In this document: positions 1 through 8,879 of the stretch, one piece after another
Position numbering within the stretch: the first letter of the stretch is position 1
How the letters are laid out: every line of letters starts with the position of its first letter
Assembly: GCA_030524675.1 (NCBI GenBank)
Contig: JAUNGE010000031.1
Coordinates: 1-39,799 of the forward strand
Direction: 5' to 3'
Length of the DNA stretch: 39,799 bases
Source of the DNA: a bacterium
GTDB lineage: Bacteria; Bacillota; Clostridia; Lachnospirales; Lachnospiraceae
Translations under genes and position numbers: made by a program
Notes under the pieces: generated by a model
Database searches by the model: none
What the model was told of the DNA's origin: nothing
The model's input: the letters and a program-made list of their open reading frames with translations, nothing else

Positions 1-334
1 ACGGATTTTTACTTTATTAAAATCAAGATTGCGAACTTGTTTCGCAATTACCTATGCAAAAATTTGCATTGTTCGCGCTTGTTTTGCTCCTTTTGCATAC
101 TTTTGCTGGTCTCAAAATTACCAAAGCCATGCATGGACTGTGAACATGTCATACATGAGCGCTCGATGCTGGTATCCTGTTTCTATTGTATGAAAAAAAT
201 CGGACATATATTCGGATTATATAGAAAGAGCCCCGCAAAACGTCAGTTTCACGGGACCCTCTGATTCTTTTTTATGATTTACTTTACTGCTGTTTTTCGG
301 TATCTACTCTTACCGCCTGCTTCTGCTGCTTTTA
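1..334. other. Left-edge intergenic region
   Basis: No convincing gene lies here. Two perfect inverted repeats sit side by side at 28-48 (arms ATTGCGA/TCGCAAT) and 54-69 (ATGCAAA/TTTGCAT). The glgP terminator is at 226-263. A 75-codon rightward reading frame at 37-264 has no ribosome-binding site, is rich in Cys and His, and runs through the terminator, so it is taken as chance. Confidence 0.6.
226..263 (-). terminator. Probable terminator of the ileS-glgP unit
   Basis: Read leftward, the sequence folds as a two-tier hairpin: GAGGGTCCCG pairs imperfectly with CGGGGCTC, and inside it AAAC pairs with GTTT across a TGAC loop. A short U-rich stretch (TTTCTATATAAT) follows. It lies about 70 bases past the glgP stop. 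Confidence 0.6.
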
Positions 335-2788
335 TTACTTGCTTACTTTCACCTTTTCCAGATGCCAGATGTCATCCACATACTGCTGAATGGTTCTGTC
401 AGATGTGAACTTACCGGAATGAGCCACGTTTAAGATAGCTGCCTTTGCCCACCACTTCTCATCTCTGTAAGCCTGGTCGATTCTCTCATGCGCTTCTGCG
501 TAAGAGCGGAAATCTTTCAGATTGAAATAGGTATCTGCGCGGTCTGTGCTCAGTGTGTTCAGCAAAGAATTGTAAATCGGACGGAACAGCTCCGGATCCT
601 GTGGGCTGAAGTAGCCATTGATTAACTGCATCAGCACGCGGCGGATATCCTGGTCGTTATTAAAGATATCCATTGGATTGTAGCCGCCGTTCTTCTCGTA
701 GTTGATAACTTCGTCAGAAGACATACCAAAGATAAAGGCATTGTCTCTGCCGACTTCCTCCACGATTTCCACGTTTGCACCATCCATAGTTCCCAGAGTC
801 AGCGCACCATTTAACATGAACTTCATGTTGCCAGTACCGGATGCCTCCTTGCTGGCTGTGGAAATCTGCTCGCTGACATCAGCTGCCGCGAAAATCAGCT
901 CTGCGTTGGATACGCGGTAATCCTCGATAAATACCACTTTGATCTTTCCGTTGATGGAAGCGTCATTGTTGATGACGTTTGCCACAGAGTTGATTAACTT
1001 GATTGTCAGCTTCGCAATCTTGTAACCTGCTGCTGCTTTTGCACCGAAGATAAAGGTTCTCGGAACCATATCGAGATTCTTGTTGTCCTTCAGCTGATTG
1101 TACAGATACATAACATGAAGAATATTTAACAGCTGGCGCTTGTACTCATGCAGTCTCTTTACCTGCACATCAAAGATGGAACGCGGATCTACATCGATGC
1201 CATTGTGCTCCTTGATATATTTTGCCAGACGCAGCTTGTTCTGGTATTTGATATTCATAAACTCCTGCTGGCACTTCTCATCATCTGCATAGATAGCCAG
1301 TTTCTCGATATGCGGCAGGTTTGTGATCCAGTCGTTGCCAATCTTGCTGGTTACCCAGTCAGCCAGAAGTGGATTGCCGTGAAGCAGGAAACGTCTCTGG
1401 GTAATACCATTGGTCTTGTTGTTGAACTTCTCCGGCATCATCTCGTAGAAATCCTTTAACTCCTGGTTCTTCAAAATCTCGGTATGCAGTCTTGCAACAC
1501 CGTTTACGGAGAAGCTGGCAACGATAGCCAGATGAGCCATCTTTACCTGTCCATCATAGATGATTGCCATCTTGCGGACTTTCTCATAGTTTCCAGGATA
1601 ACGGTTCTGGATTTCCAGAATAAATCTTCTGTTGATCTCCTCAACAATCTGATAAATTCTCGGAAGCAGTCTGGAGAACAGCTCGATCGGCCATTTTTCA
1701 AGAGCCTCTGCCATGATCGTGTGGTTTGTGTAAGCGCAGCACTTTGTGGTGATATCCCATGCCTGATCCCACTCCAGACCTTCCTCGTCCAGAAGAATTC
1801 TCATCAGCTCTGCCACTGCTACAGTCGGGTGTGTATCGTTCATCTGGAATACTACCTTCTCATGCAGCTTTGTGATGTCGTCATGGTTCTCTTTGTATTT
1901 CTGAACCGCTCTCTGCAGACTCGCAGAAACAAAGAAGTACTGCTGTTTCAGGCGGAGTTCCTTGCCGGAATAATTGTTGTCATTCGGATAAAGAACTTCT
2001 ACCAGGTTCTTTGCCAGGTTCTCCTCGCTGACTGCCTTCTGGTAATCGCCCTTGTCGAACGCCTCCAGGTTGAAGGTGTTCATCGGCTGTGCGTCCCAGA
2101 TGCGCAGTGTGTTTACTACATTGTTATTGTAACCAACGATTGGCAGGTCGTACGGAACTGCCATGACGGACTGATATCCTTCCTGAACAAAGCAGTTTCT
2201 CTGTCCATTCCAGACCGTCTTTACATAGCCGCCGAATTTCACTTCCACTTCATACTCCGCACGGCGCACCTCAAATGGATTTCCATCTTTTAACCAGTTA
2301 TCCGGAACCTCTACCTGGTAGCCGTCGCGGATTTTCTGTTTGAACATACCATAATGGTAGCGGATGCCGCATCCATATGCCGGATAGCCGAGTGTTGCCA
2401 GAGAATCGAGGAAGCACGCTGCCAAACGTCCCAGACCGCCGTTTCCAAGTGCTGCATCCGGCTCCTGGTCCTCAATCACATTTAAATCAAATCCCAACTC
2501 AGCCAGAGCTTCTTTGATTTCATCCTTTGCACACAGATTTATGATATTGTTGCCCAGCGCGCGGCCCATCAAAAACTCCATAGAAAGGTAATATACGGTC
2601 TTGACATCCTGTTTTGCGTATTCTTTGTGTGTAGCAATCCACTCATCAATGATCTCATCTTTTACAGCATAAGCTACTGCCTGGAATACCTGCTGCGGCG
2701 TTGCTTCATCAATCGTCTTTCTAAACAGGTTCTTCACGTTGTCAATGACGGACTGTTTAAAAGCTTCCTTATTTATTCCCTGATTCAT
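335..2788 (-). CDS. glgP: Glycogen/maltodextrin phosphorylase
   Basis: Releases glucose-1-phosphate from the ends of glycogen or maltodextrin chains by phosphorolysis; cytosolic and PLP-dependent. The 817-residue length is normal for the family. The N-terminal part carries the conserved YYLSMEFLMGR block and the glycine-rich DAALGNGGLGRLAACFLDSL block. The C-terminal part has the PLP-lysine signature EASGTGNMKFMLNG followed by TLGTMDGANVEI. The start follows AAGGAG with 9-base spacing. The gene begins only 36 bases after the ileS stop and no terminator is visible between them, so the two are probably co-transcribed. No other glycogen genes lie nearby; a maltodextrin phosphorylase cannot be excluded from sequence alone. 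Confidence 0.96.
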   Translation of the reverse strand: MNQGINKEAFKQSVIDNVKNLFRKTIDEATPQQVFQAVAYAVKDEIIDEWIATHKEYAKQDVKTVYYLSMEFLMGRALGNNIINLCAKDEIKEALAELGFDLNVIEDQEPDAALGNGGLGRLAACFLDSLATLGYPAYGCGIRYHYGMFKQKIRDGYQVEVPDNWLKDGNPFEVRRAEYEVEVKFGGYVKTVWNGQRNCFVQEGYQSVMAVPYDLPIVGYNNNVVNTLRIWDAQPMNTFNLEAFDKGDYQKAVSEENLAKNLVEVLYPNDNNYSGKELRLKQQYFFVSASLQRAVQKYKENHDDITKLHEKVVFQMNDTHPTVAVAELMRILLDEEGLEWDQAWDITTKCCAYTNHTIMAEALEKWPIELFSRLLPRIYQIVEEINRRFILEIQNRYPGNYEKVRKMAIIYDGQVKMAHLAIVASFSVNGVARLHTEILKNQELKDFYEMMPEKFNNKTNGITQRRFLLHGNPLLADWVTSKIGNDWITNLPHIEKLAIYADDEKCQQEFMNIKYQNKLRLAKYIKEHNGIDVDPRSIFDVQVKRLHEYKRQLLNILHVMYLYNQLKDNKNLDMVPRTFIFGAKAAAGYKIAKLTIKLINSVANVINNDASINGKIKVVFIEDYRVSNAELIFAAADVSEQISTASKEASGTGNMKFMLNGALTLGTMDGANVEIVEEVGRDNAFIFGMSSDEVINYEKNGGYNPMDIFNNDQDIRRVLMQLINGYFSPQDPELFRPIYNSLLNTLSTDRADTYFNLKDFRSYAEAHERIDQAYRDEKWWAKAAILNVAHSGKFTSDRTIQQYVDDIWHLEKVKVSK

Positions 2789-2824
2789 ACTTTGTCGCTC
2801 CTTCTAAATCCTTCTAAAATCAAA

Positions 2825-5800
2825 TTACACTGATTCTACTATTTTCTCGACACCAAGAATTACCTTTTCCCCATTGATGTTCCACTCTTTCTGATATCCG
2901 CCTTGCTGCCCTGGTAATACTGTGCCTGCCATCACTTCATTTTTGATTGTCTCTTCATATTTCTGGAAGATTCCAGCAATCTTCTCGCTGCCGTCCGCAT
3001 AGACTCTGATGCGGTCCATCACCTCAAAGCCTGCTTCCTTGCGCATGGTCTGAATCTTGCTGATGAGCTCTCTCACCAAACCTTCTTCAAGGAGTTCTTC
3101 TGTCAGATTCGTGTCCAAAACTACCGTGACATAGTTGTCTGCCTCTGTCACAAATCCTTCCATCTGCGTCATCTCAATCAACAGATCTTCCTTTGTGAGG
3201 ACAACCTGCTGACCGTCAAACGTAAAGGTAAGCGCACCACTCTCATTCAGCGTATCCATCGCTGCGTTGCCGTCCAGCTCTGTCAGCGCAGTTCTAATCT
3301 TTCCGAGCAGTTTGCCGTATTTTGGACCCACCGTCTTTAACTGCGGTTTGAAGGTGTAGGTGGTAAACGCTCTGACATCATCCGTAAACTCCACCGTTTT
3401 CACATTCAATTCATCCTCAATGATGTCTTTGTAAAATGCGGACAAATCCTGCGGTGCTTTCACAAACATCCGGCTGATCGGCTGACGGTTCTTGATGTTT
3501 GCTGTGTTTCTGGCTGCACGGCCCATCACAACAATCTTCAGCACCTCATCCATATCCTCTTCCAGTTTTTTGTTAATCCATTCTTCTTTTACGGACGGGA
3601 AATCGCACAGATGAATACTCTCTGGCGCGTCCTTCTGGATGCTTCTCACCAGGTTCTGGTAGATGTCCTCCGTCATAAACGGAATCATCGGAGCTGCAGT
3701 CTTCGCAATATCCACAAGCGCGGTGTACAGAGTCATGTATGCATTGATCTTATCCTGCTCCATGCCCTTCGCCCAGAAGCGCTCGCGGCTTCTTCTAACA
3801 TACCAGTTGCTGAGGTCATCCACGAACTCCTGCAGACTTCTCGCCGCCTCAGGAATCCGATAATTTTCCAGGTTGTCGTCCACTTCTTTGATGGTACTTT
3901 GCAGTTTGGATAAGAGCCATTTATCCATAACAGACAGTTTCTCGTACTCTAACTCATAGTTTGTAGCGTCAAACTGGTCAATGTTCGCATACAGCACAAA
4001 AAATGCGTATGTGTTCCAGAGTGTTCCCATGAACTTTCTCTGGCCTTCCACCACTGCCTTTCCGTGGAAACGCTTCGGCAGCCACGGTGCACTGCTGCTG
4101 TAAAAATACCAGCGGATTGCGTCCGCCCCGTATGTCTTCAGCGCGTCAAACGGGTCCACAGCATTTCCCTTAGTCTTGCTCATCTTCTGCCCGTTCTCAT
4201 CCTGCACATGGCCCATAACAATGACATTCTTGTATGGCGCCTGGTTGAAAATCAGAGTGGAGATAGCAAGAAGAGAATAGAACCATCCTCTTGTCTGGTC
4301 CACGGCCTCGGAGATAAAGTCCGCCGGAAACTGCTGCTTAAACAACTCCTGATTTTCAAATGGGTAATGGTGCTGCGCAAACGGCATCGCACCTGAATCG
4401 AACCAACAGTCGATAACTTCCGGCACACGGTGCATCTGGCGGCCGCACTTTGGACAAGTAATCGTCACAGCGTCGATATAGGGACGGTGCAGCTCGATAT
4501 TGTCTGGGCAATTTTCGGACATGGACTTTAATTCCTCGATGCTTCCGATGGAATGTTGATGTCCGCACTCACACTCCCAGATATTTAAAGGTGTGCCCCA
4601 GTAACGGTTCCGGCTCACGCCCCAATCCTGCACATTCTCCAGCCAGTCTCCAAAACGGCCCTTGCCGATGCTCTCAGGAATCCAGTTGATGGTATTGTTG
4701 TTGCGGATAAGGTCATCCTTCACCGCAGTCATCTTGATAAACCAGGATTCTCTCGCATAGTAGATAAGCGGAGTGTCACATCTCCAGCAGTGCGGATAGC
4801 TGTGCTCAAACTTCGGCGCTGCATACAGAAGTCCTCTCTTATCCAGGTCTTCCAGTACCTTCGGGTCTGCCTTTTTGCAGAACAGGCCTGGCCACAGAGT
4901 ATCCTCTGTCATCTGGCCCTTGCTGTCCACTCTCTGTACAAACGGAAGGTCATATTTGCGTCCTACTTTGGAGTCATCCTCACCAAATGCAGGCGCGATG
5001 TGAACGATACCAGTACCATCTGTCAGCGTAACATAAGAGTCGCACACAACATAGTATGCCTTCTTTCCGTTTAACTTATCGTACGCATACAGCGGCTCAT
5101 ACTCTTTGTACTCGAGGTCTTTGCCGACATAGTGCTCCAAAATGGTGTAGTTTTCTTTCAATACAGAATCCACCAGAGCAGCTGCCATATAGTACACAGT
5201 TCCGTCTTTCTGCACTTTTACGTAGTCCTCAACCGGATTCACGCAGAGCGCTACGTTGGAAGGCAGAGTCCATGGTGTTGTCGTCCATGCCAGGATGTAA
5301 GCATCCTCGTCCTTGCACTTAAATTTTGCAATCGCAGAGCGCTCTTTTACATCCTTGTAGCCCTGAGCTACCTCATGGCTGGAAAGCGGGGTTCCGCAGC
5401 GCGGACAGTAAGGCACAATTTTAAAGCCCTTGTACAGAAGCTTCTTCTCCCAAATCTGCTTGAGCGCCCACCACTCGGATTCGATGAAGGTGTTGTCGTA
5501 TGTGACATACGGATGCTCCATATCTGCCCAGAAACCAACCGTGGCAGAGAACTCCTCCCACATGCCCTTATACTTCCAGACACTCTCCTTGCAGTGGTCA
5601 ATGAACGGCTCCAGACCGTACTGCTCAATCTGTTCCTTGCCGTCTAAGCCCAGCATTTTTTCCACTTCCAGCTCCACTGGAAGTCCGTGCGTATCCCATC
5701 CTGCTTTTCTTGGAACCATATAGCCTTTCATGGTGCGGTATCTTGGAATCATGTCTTTGATGACACGAGTCTCCACATGGCCAATATGCGGTTTTCCATT

Positions 5801-5956
5801 GGCAGTAGGGGGACCATCATAAAATGTGTAGGTTTCTCCCTGCTTCCGGCTCTCAATACTCTTTTCAAAAATATGGTTGTCTCTCCAAAATTTTTCAACC
5901 TTTTTTTCTCTTTCCACAAAATTCATATCTGTAGAAACTTTCTCATACATATCCAT
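2825..5956 (-). CDS. ileS: Isoleucyl-tRNA synthetase, type 2 (eukaryote-like)
   Basis: Charges tRNA-Ile with isoleucine and edits mischarged valine. In the 1043 residues the class I HIGH motif appears as GKPHIGH near residue 55 and KMSKT near residue 600. The editing domain has the TTTPWTLPSN block. Zinc-type cysteine pairs occur in YCPRCGTPLS and HCWRCDTPLIYY. The latter block, the HIGH context (GHVETRVIKDMIPRYRTMKG) and the absence of a C-terminal zinc finger fit the type 2 enzymes found in eukaryotes and some bacteria, not the type 1 of E. coli. GGAGG lies just upstream of the first ATG; a second ATG two codons in (MYEK) has better spacing. Expression is under a T-box leader. Confidence 0.97.
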   Translation of the reverse strand: MDMYEKVSTDMNFVEREKKVEKFWRDNHIFEKSIESRKQGETYTFYDGPPTANGKPHIGHVETRVIKDMIPRYRTMKGYMVPRKAGWDTHGLPVELEVEKMLGLDGKEQIEQYGLEPFIDHCKESVWKYKGMWEEFSATVGFWADMEHPYVTYDNTFIESEWWALKQIWEKKLLYKGFKIVPYCPRCGTPLSSHEVAQGYKDVKERSAIAKFKCKDEDAYILAWTTTPWTLPSNVALCVNPVEDYVKVQKDGTVYYMAAALVDSVLKENYTILEHYVGKDLEYKEYEPLYAYDKLNGKKAYYVVCDSYVTLTDGTGIVHIAPAFGEDDSKVGRKYDLPFVQRVDSKGQMTEDTLWPGLFCKKADPKVLEDLDKRGLLYAAPKFEHSYPHCWRCDTPLIYYARESWFIKMTAVKDDLIRNNNTINWIPESIGKGRFGDWLENVQDWGVSRNRYWGTPLNIWECECGHQHSIGSIEELKSMSENCPDNIELHRPYIDAVTITCPKCGRQMHRVPEVIDCWFDSGAMPFAQHHYPFENQELFKQQFPADFISEAVDQTRGWFYSLLAISTLIFNQAPYKNVIVMGHVQDENGQKMSKTKGNAVDPFDALKTYGADAIRWYFYSSSAPWLPKRFHGKAVVEGQRKFMGTLWNTYAFFVLYANIDQFDATNYELEYEKLSVMDKWLLSKLQSTIKEVDDNLENYRIPEAARSLQEFVDDLSNWYVRRSRERFWAKGMEQDKINAYMTLYTALVDIAKTAAPMIPFMTEDIYQNLVRSIQKDAPESIHLCDFPSVKEEWINKKLEEDMDEVLKIVVMGRAARNTANIKNRQPISRMFVKAPQDLSAFYKDIIEDELNVKTVEFTDDVRAFTTYTFKPQLKTVGPKYGKLLGKIRTALTELDGNAAMDTLNESGALTFTFDGQQVVLTKEDLLIEMTQMEGFVTEADNYVTVVLDTNLTEELLEEGLVRELISKIQTMRKEAGFEVMDRIRVYADGSEKIAGIFQKYEETIKNEVMAGTVLPGQQGGYQKEWNINGEKVILGVEKIVESV

Positions 5957-6055
5957 TTTCCTCCAATCAGAAGTGTTGAGGTCAAATACTTATGACCCCT
6001 TGATACCTATGCCGAACCAGGAGCAGGACCACGCGTTTTATAAAAAGATGTATAT

Positions 6056-6343
6056 AAAAAAGCAGCCGCGTCCTGCAACAGGACGAAGCTGCAAAGCAAT
6101 CCGCTATACCACCTATTTCAGCATACTTGTCATATGAGTTCCTGTAACGTAGAAAATACGGCCCAGCTTAGTCGGCGCGCATCTGCTTTATACAATGCTG
6201 CCTTTCAGCCTGCTGCTCCAGAGTGATATTCCGTTCTGTTCTACTCTTACCGGACTCCCACCTTCTCCGGCTCGCTGTGAATTTCAATCAGTAGTACTGT
6301 CTCTGTCATTGCATTTTTTACTCGTCTATTCTATATTTACCGC
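6056..6343 (-). ncRNA. Isoleucine T-box leader upstream of ileS
   Basis: Reading leftward, the region ends with the canonical T-box sequence AATAGGTGGTATAGCGG (complement of 6101-6117), followed by a hairpin of 14 nearly paired bases (6062-6092; GCAGC, GTCCTG arms) and a U run: the terminator alternative. Upstream is a Stem I-like region, with a purine-rich GAATATCACTC stretch in which ATC (complement of 6225-6227) is the likely isoleucine specifier. Uncharged tRNA-Ile binding should stabilise the antiterminator and switch on ileS, and probably glgP. The specifier assignment is by eye; the T-box and terminator are clear. Confidence 0.93.
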
Positions 6344-6349
6344 TCTTTT

Positions 6350-6378
6350 AATATAGGCTTTTTTATCCAGATTGTCAA
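6350..6378 (-). promoter_or_regulatory. Promoter of the T-box-ileS-glgP unit
   Basis: Read leftward: TTGACA (complement of 6373-6378), a 17-base spacer, and TATATT (complement of 6350-6355). This is a near-perfect housekeeping sigma-factor promoter, and it places the transcript start just ahead of the T-box Stem I. Confidence 0.8.
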
Positions 6379-6519
6379 GCTCCCGCGGACATTTGCCGCT
6401 TTTTTGTACCTTTTTCAACATTTTCGCCAATTTTCTCCAAATTTTTTGTGAACTTCTCAGATGCTATCTTTTAGCTGCTTTGTCTTTCATTCCTATATGT
6501 TATTTTTTTAACAATCTGT

Positions 6520-6547
6520 TTGTATTTTCTGCTGGATGTGCTATACT
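6520..6547 (+). promoter_or_regulatory. Candidate promoter of pncB
   Basis: TTGTAT (6520-6525), 16-base spacer, TATACT (6542-6547), leaving a leader of about 90 bases before pncB. It is back to back with the ileS promoter, about 140 bases away. Confidence 0.55.
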
Positions 6548-6641
6548 ACACACAACTTAACGAGCGTCACGGGGCACATTGTGATGGTGATATCGGATAC
6601 ATACCAGACGCAGGAAAAGACAGAAAAAAGGAGAAAAGATT

Positions 6642-8096
6642 ATGAACAGAAATCTGACATTACTTACGGATTTATACGAGCTGACCATGATGCAGGGATA
6701 TTTCAAGGAGAAATCTGTCAATGAGACAGTAATTTTCGACGCATTTTTCCGCACAAACCCGTTCGGAAGCGGCTACTCGATTGCGGCCGGCCTCGAGCAG
6801 GTCATCGAGTATATCAACAACCTGCACTTTGAGCAGGAAGATGTGGACTATTTACGCAGCACAGGGCTTTTTGAAGAAGATTTTCTGGACTATCTTCTGC
6901 ATTTTCATTTCTCTGGCGACATCTATGCCATTCCTGAGGGAACTGTGGTATTTCCAAGAGAGCCTCTCGTCAAAGTCATCGCGCCGATTATGGAGGCGCA
7001 GCTGGTTGAGACTGCTCTCCTAAACATCATCAACCACCAGTCTCTGATCGCCACCAAAGCATCCCGCGTTGTTTATGCGGCCAAAGGTGACGGCGTGATG
7101 GAATTCGGCCTGCGCCGCGCACAGGGTCCGGATGCAGGCATCTATGGTGCAAGAGCTTCCATGATTGCAGGCTGCATCGGCACTTCCAATGTGCTCTGCG
7201 GCCAGATGTTCGATGTCCCAGTCAAGGGCACGCATGCACACAGCTGGATTATGAGTTTTCCGGACGAGCTGACAGCTTTCCGCACCTACGCAAAGCTCTA
7301 TCCTACCGCTTGTATTCTTCTGGTTGACACCTACAACACCTTAAAATCCGGTGTGCCACACGCCATTCAGGTATTCCAGGAGATGCGCGACGCCGGCATC
7401 CCGCTAAAAGGCTATGGCATCCGTCTGGATAGCGGCGATTTGGCATACCTTTCCAAAAAAGCCAGAAAGATGTTGGATGACGCTGGATTCCCAGATGCCA
7501 TCATCTCCGCTTCCAACGACCTGGACGAAAATCTGATTAACAGCCTGAAGCTGCAGGGCGCTGCCATCAATTCCTGGGGCGTCGGCACAAACCTGATTAC
7601 TGCCAAGGACAATCCTTCCTTCGGCGGTGTCTACAAACTGGCTGCCATCCAGAATCCGGAGACTGGCAAATTTATCCCAAAAATCAAGCTGTCCGAAAAC
7701 ACAGAAAAAATCACAAACCCAGGCAACAAGACCGTGCGCCGTGTCTACAGCAAAGAGACCGGAAAGATTATCGCTGATTTGATCTGCCTGGTGGACGAGC
7801 AGTACTCCGAGGAAAACTCTCTTCTGCTCTTCGACCCGAAGGACACCTGGAAAAAGACGCTTCTCGCCCCTGGCACTTACACCATGCGCGAAATCATGAT
7901 TCCTGTCTTCTTAAAAGGCGAATGTGTCTACCATTCTCCGAAAGTGATGGATATCCGCGAATACTGCAAACAAGAGCTCTCCACTCTCTGGGAGGAGACA
8001 CTGCGTCTTGTGAACCCAAACCGCGTGCACATTGACCTGTCGAACGAGCTTTGGCACACCAAACAGCAGCTTCTGGACAGCTATAATATTCACTAA
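6642..8096 (+). CDS. pncB: Nicotinate phosphoribosyltransferase
   Basis: Converts nicotinate, PRPP and ATP to nicotinate mononucleotide, the entry step of the Preiss-Handler NAD salvage route. The 484-residue protein opens with LTLLTDLYELTMMQGYF, the usual family N-terminus. It has the conserved GTHAHSWIMSF block near residue 200 and the GIRLDSGDLAYLSKKARKML and ASNDLDE blocks near 270-300. GGAGAAAAG lies just before the ATG. It is probably a single-gene transcript or is followed by read-through into the XRE gene. NAD supply is relevant to the Rnf complex encoded further along, although no regulatory link is visible. Confidence 0.95.
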   Translation: MNRNLTLLTDLYELTMMQGYFKEKSVNETVIFDAFFRTNPFGSGYSIAAGLEQVIEYINNLHFEQEDVDYLRSTGLFEEDFLDYLLHFHFSGDIYAIPEGTVVFPREPLVKVIAPIMEAQLVETALLNIINHQSLIATKASRVVYAAKGDGVMEFGLRRAQGPDAGIYGARASMIAGCIGTSNVLCGQMFDVPVKGTHAHSWIMSFPDELTAFRTYAKLYPTACILLVDTYNTLKSGVPHAIQVFQEMRDAGIPLKGYGIRLDSGDLAYLSKKARKMLDDAGFPDAIISASNDLDENLINSLKLQGAAINSWGVGTNLITAKDNPSFGGVYKLAAIQNPETGKFIPKIKLSENTEKITNPGNKTVRRVYSKETGKIIADLICLVDEQYSEENSLLLFDPKDTWKKTLLAPGTYTMREIMIPVFLKGECVYHSPKVMDIREYCKQELSTLWEETLRLVNPNRVHIDLSNELWHTKQQLLDSYNIH

Positions 8097-8186
8097 ACAG
8101 CAGCCAAACATGCAAAACATGCACAATACATACAGGAAAAATGATGATATTGTGCGTGTTTCATGCATCCAAGCGGGGTAATTTAC

Positions 8187-8215
8187 TTGCATAATATTCA
8201 CTTATCTGTTACAAT
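8187..8215 (+). promoter_or_regulatory. Candidate promoter of the XRE regulator gene
   Basis: TTGCAT (8187-8192), 17-base spacer, TACAAT (8210-8215). The leader that follows contains a hairpin with perfect 6-base arms TGCTGG/CCAGCA at about 8253-8272. Just upstream, another inverted repeat (GCACAATA/TATTGTGC, about 8122-8155) lies after the pncB stop, but it has no U run. Confidence 0.55.
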
Positions 8216-8329
8216 ACAAAAGAAGAGAGCAAAGAGGGAAACTTTCATGTATGCTGGTGTCTGCGCCAGCAGGCATATCCGTTTACTGTGTACTTCTTTA
8301 TATTCAGAACAGACAGGAGGTGTACAATT

Positions 8330-8758
8330 ATGGGATTAAAAGAAAATCTGCGCTCCGCGAGAAAAAGCTGCAAAATGACATTGGAGCAGGCCGGTGACCA
8401 GATCGGCATCACAAAAGCAACTCTCCAGAGATATGAGAGTGGTGCTATCGCCAACATTCCTTTTGAGAATATTGAAAAACTGGCATCCATCTACAAAACC
8501 ACTCCTTCTCAGCTGATGGGTTGGGAGGGCGATGCTCTGCCGATTCTTGCCGATGTATTTAACCTGCAGTTGGGCAAACAGGATTGGGACGACCATCTTC
8601 GCCATCGCATGGTAGCTTACTACGATGCTCTGGGCAGTGAGACGATAGAAGCTCTGTTAAGCAAATATTCCACATTGGACGACAGAGGCCGCCATACAGT
8701 CAGCACTGTTTTGGAAATGGAATACGAGCGCTGCAAAAAAGAACAAGAGACAACATAA
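8330..8758 (+). CDS. XRE-family helix-turn-helix regulator
   Basis: A small (142 residues) DNA-binding protein. Residues 5-62 form a Cro/C1-type helix-turn-helix: the recognition region reads MTLEQAGDQIGITKATLQRYESG, followed by NIPFENIEKLASIYKTTPSQLMGW. The remaining 80 residues are an acidic helical tail with no recognised ligand-binding or protease domain. The start at 8330 is chosen for its strong AGGAGG with 7-base spacing; a longer in-frame version starting at 8288 has no such site. The gene stands alone between pncB and ftsZ with no phage genes near it, so it is more likely a resident regulator than a prophage repressor. Its target is unknown. Confidence 0.85.
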   Translation: MGLKENLRSARKSCKMTLEQAGDQIGITKATLQRYESGAIANIPFENIEKLASIYKTTPSQLMGWEGDALPILADVFNLQLGKQDWDDHLRHRMVAYYDALGSETIEALLSKYSTLDDRGRHTVSTVLEMEYERCKKEQETT

Positions 8759-8763
8759 TATGA

Positions 8764-8815
8764 AAAATAGTACAGCTTCTTGATTTATGGGGGAAGAAGC
8801 TGTACTATTTTTTTA
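8764..8815. terminator. Bidirectional terminator between the XRE gene and ftsZ
   Basis: Perfect 16-base arms (AAATAGTACAGCTTCT / AGAAGCTGTACTATTT) around a 15-base loop. T runs lie on both sides, so it can end the rightward XRE transcript and the leftward dcw transcript. Confidence 0.9.
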
Positions 8816-8879
8816 TCGATTGCTTTTTATTTTTACACTCTGTTCTTCTACTCTTCTATCTTTCCGTTCTCTTTTTCCA

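Noticed and set aside
37-264. 75-codon rightward frame
   Set aside because: No ribosome site, Cys/His-rich chance-like composition, and it reads through the glgP terminator.
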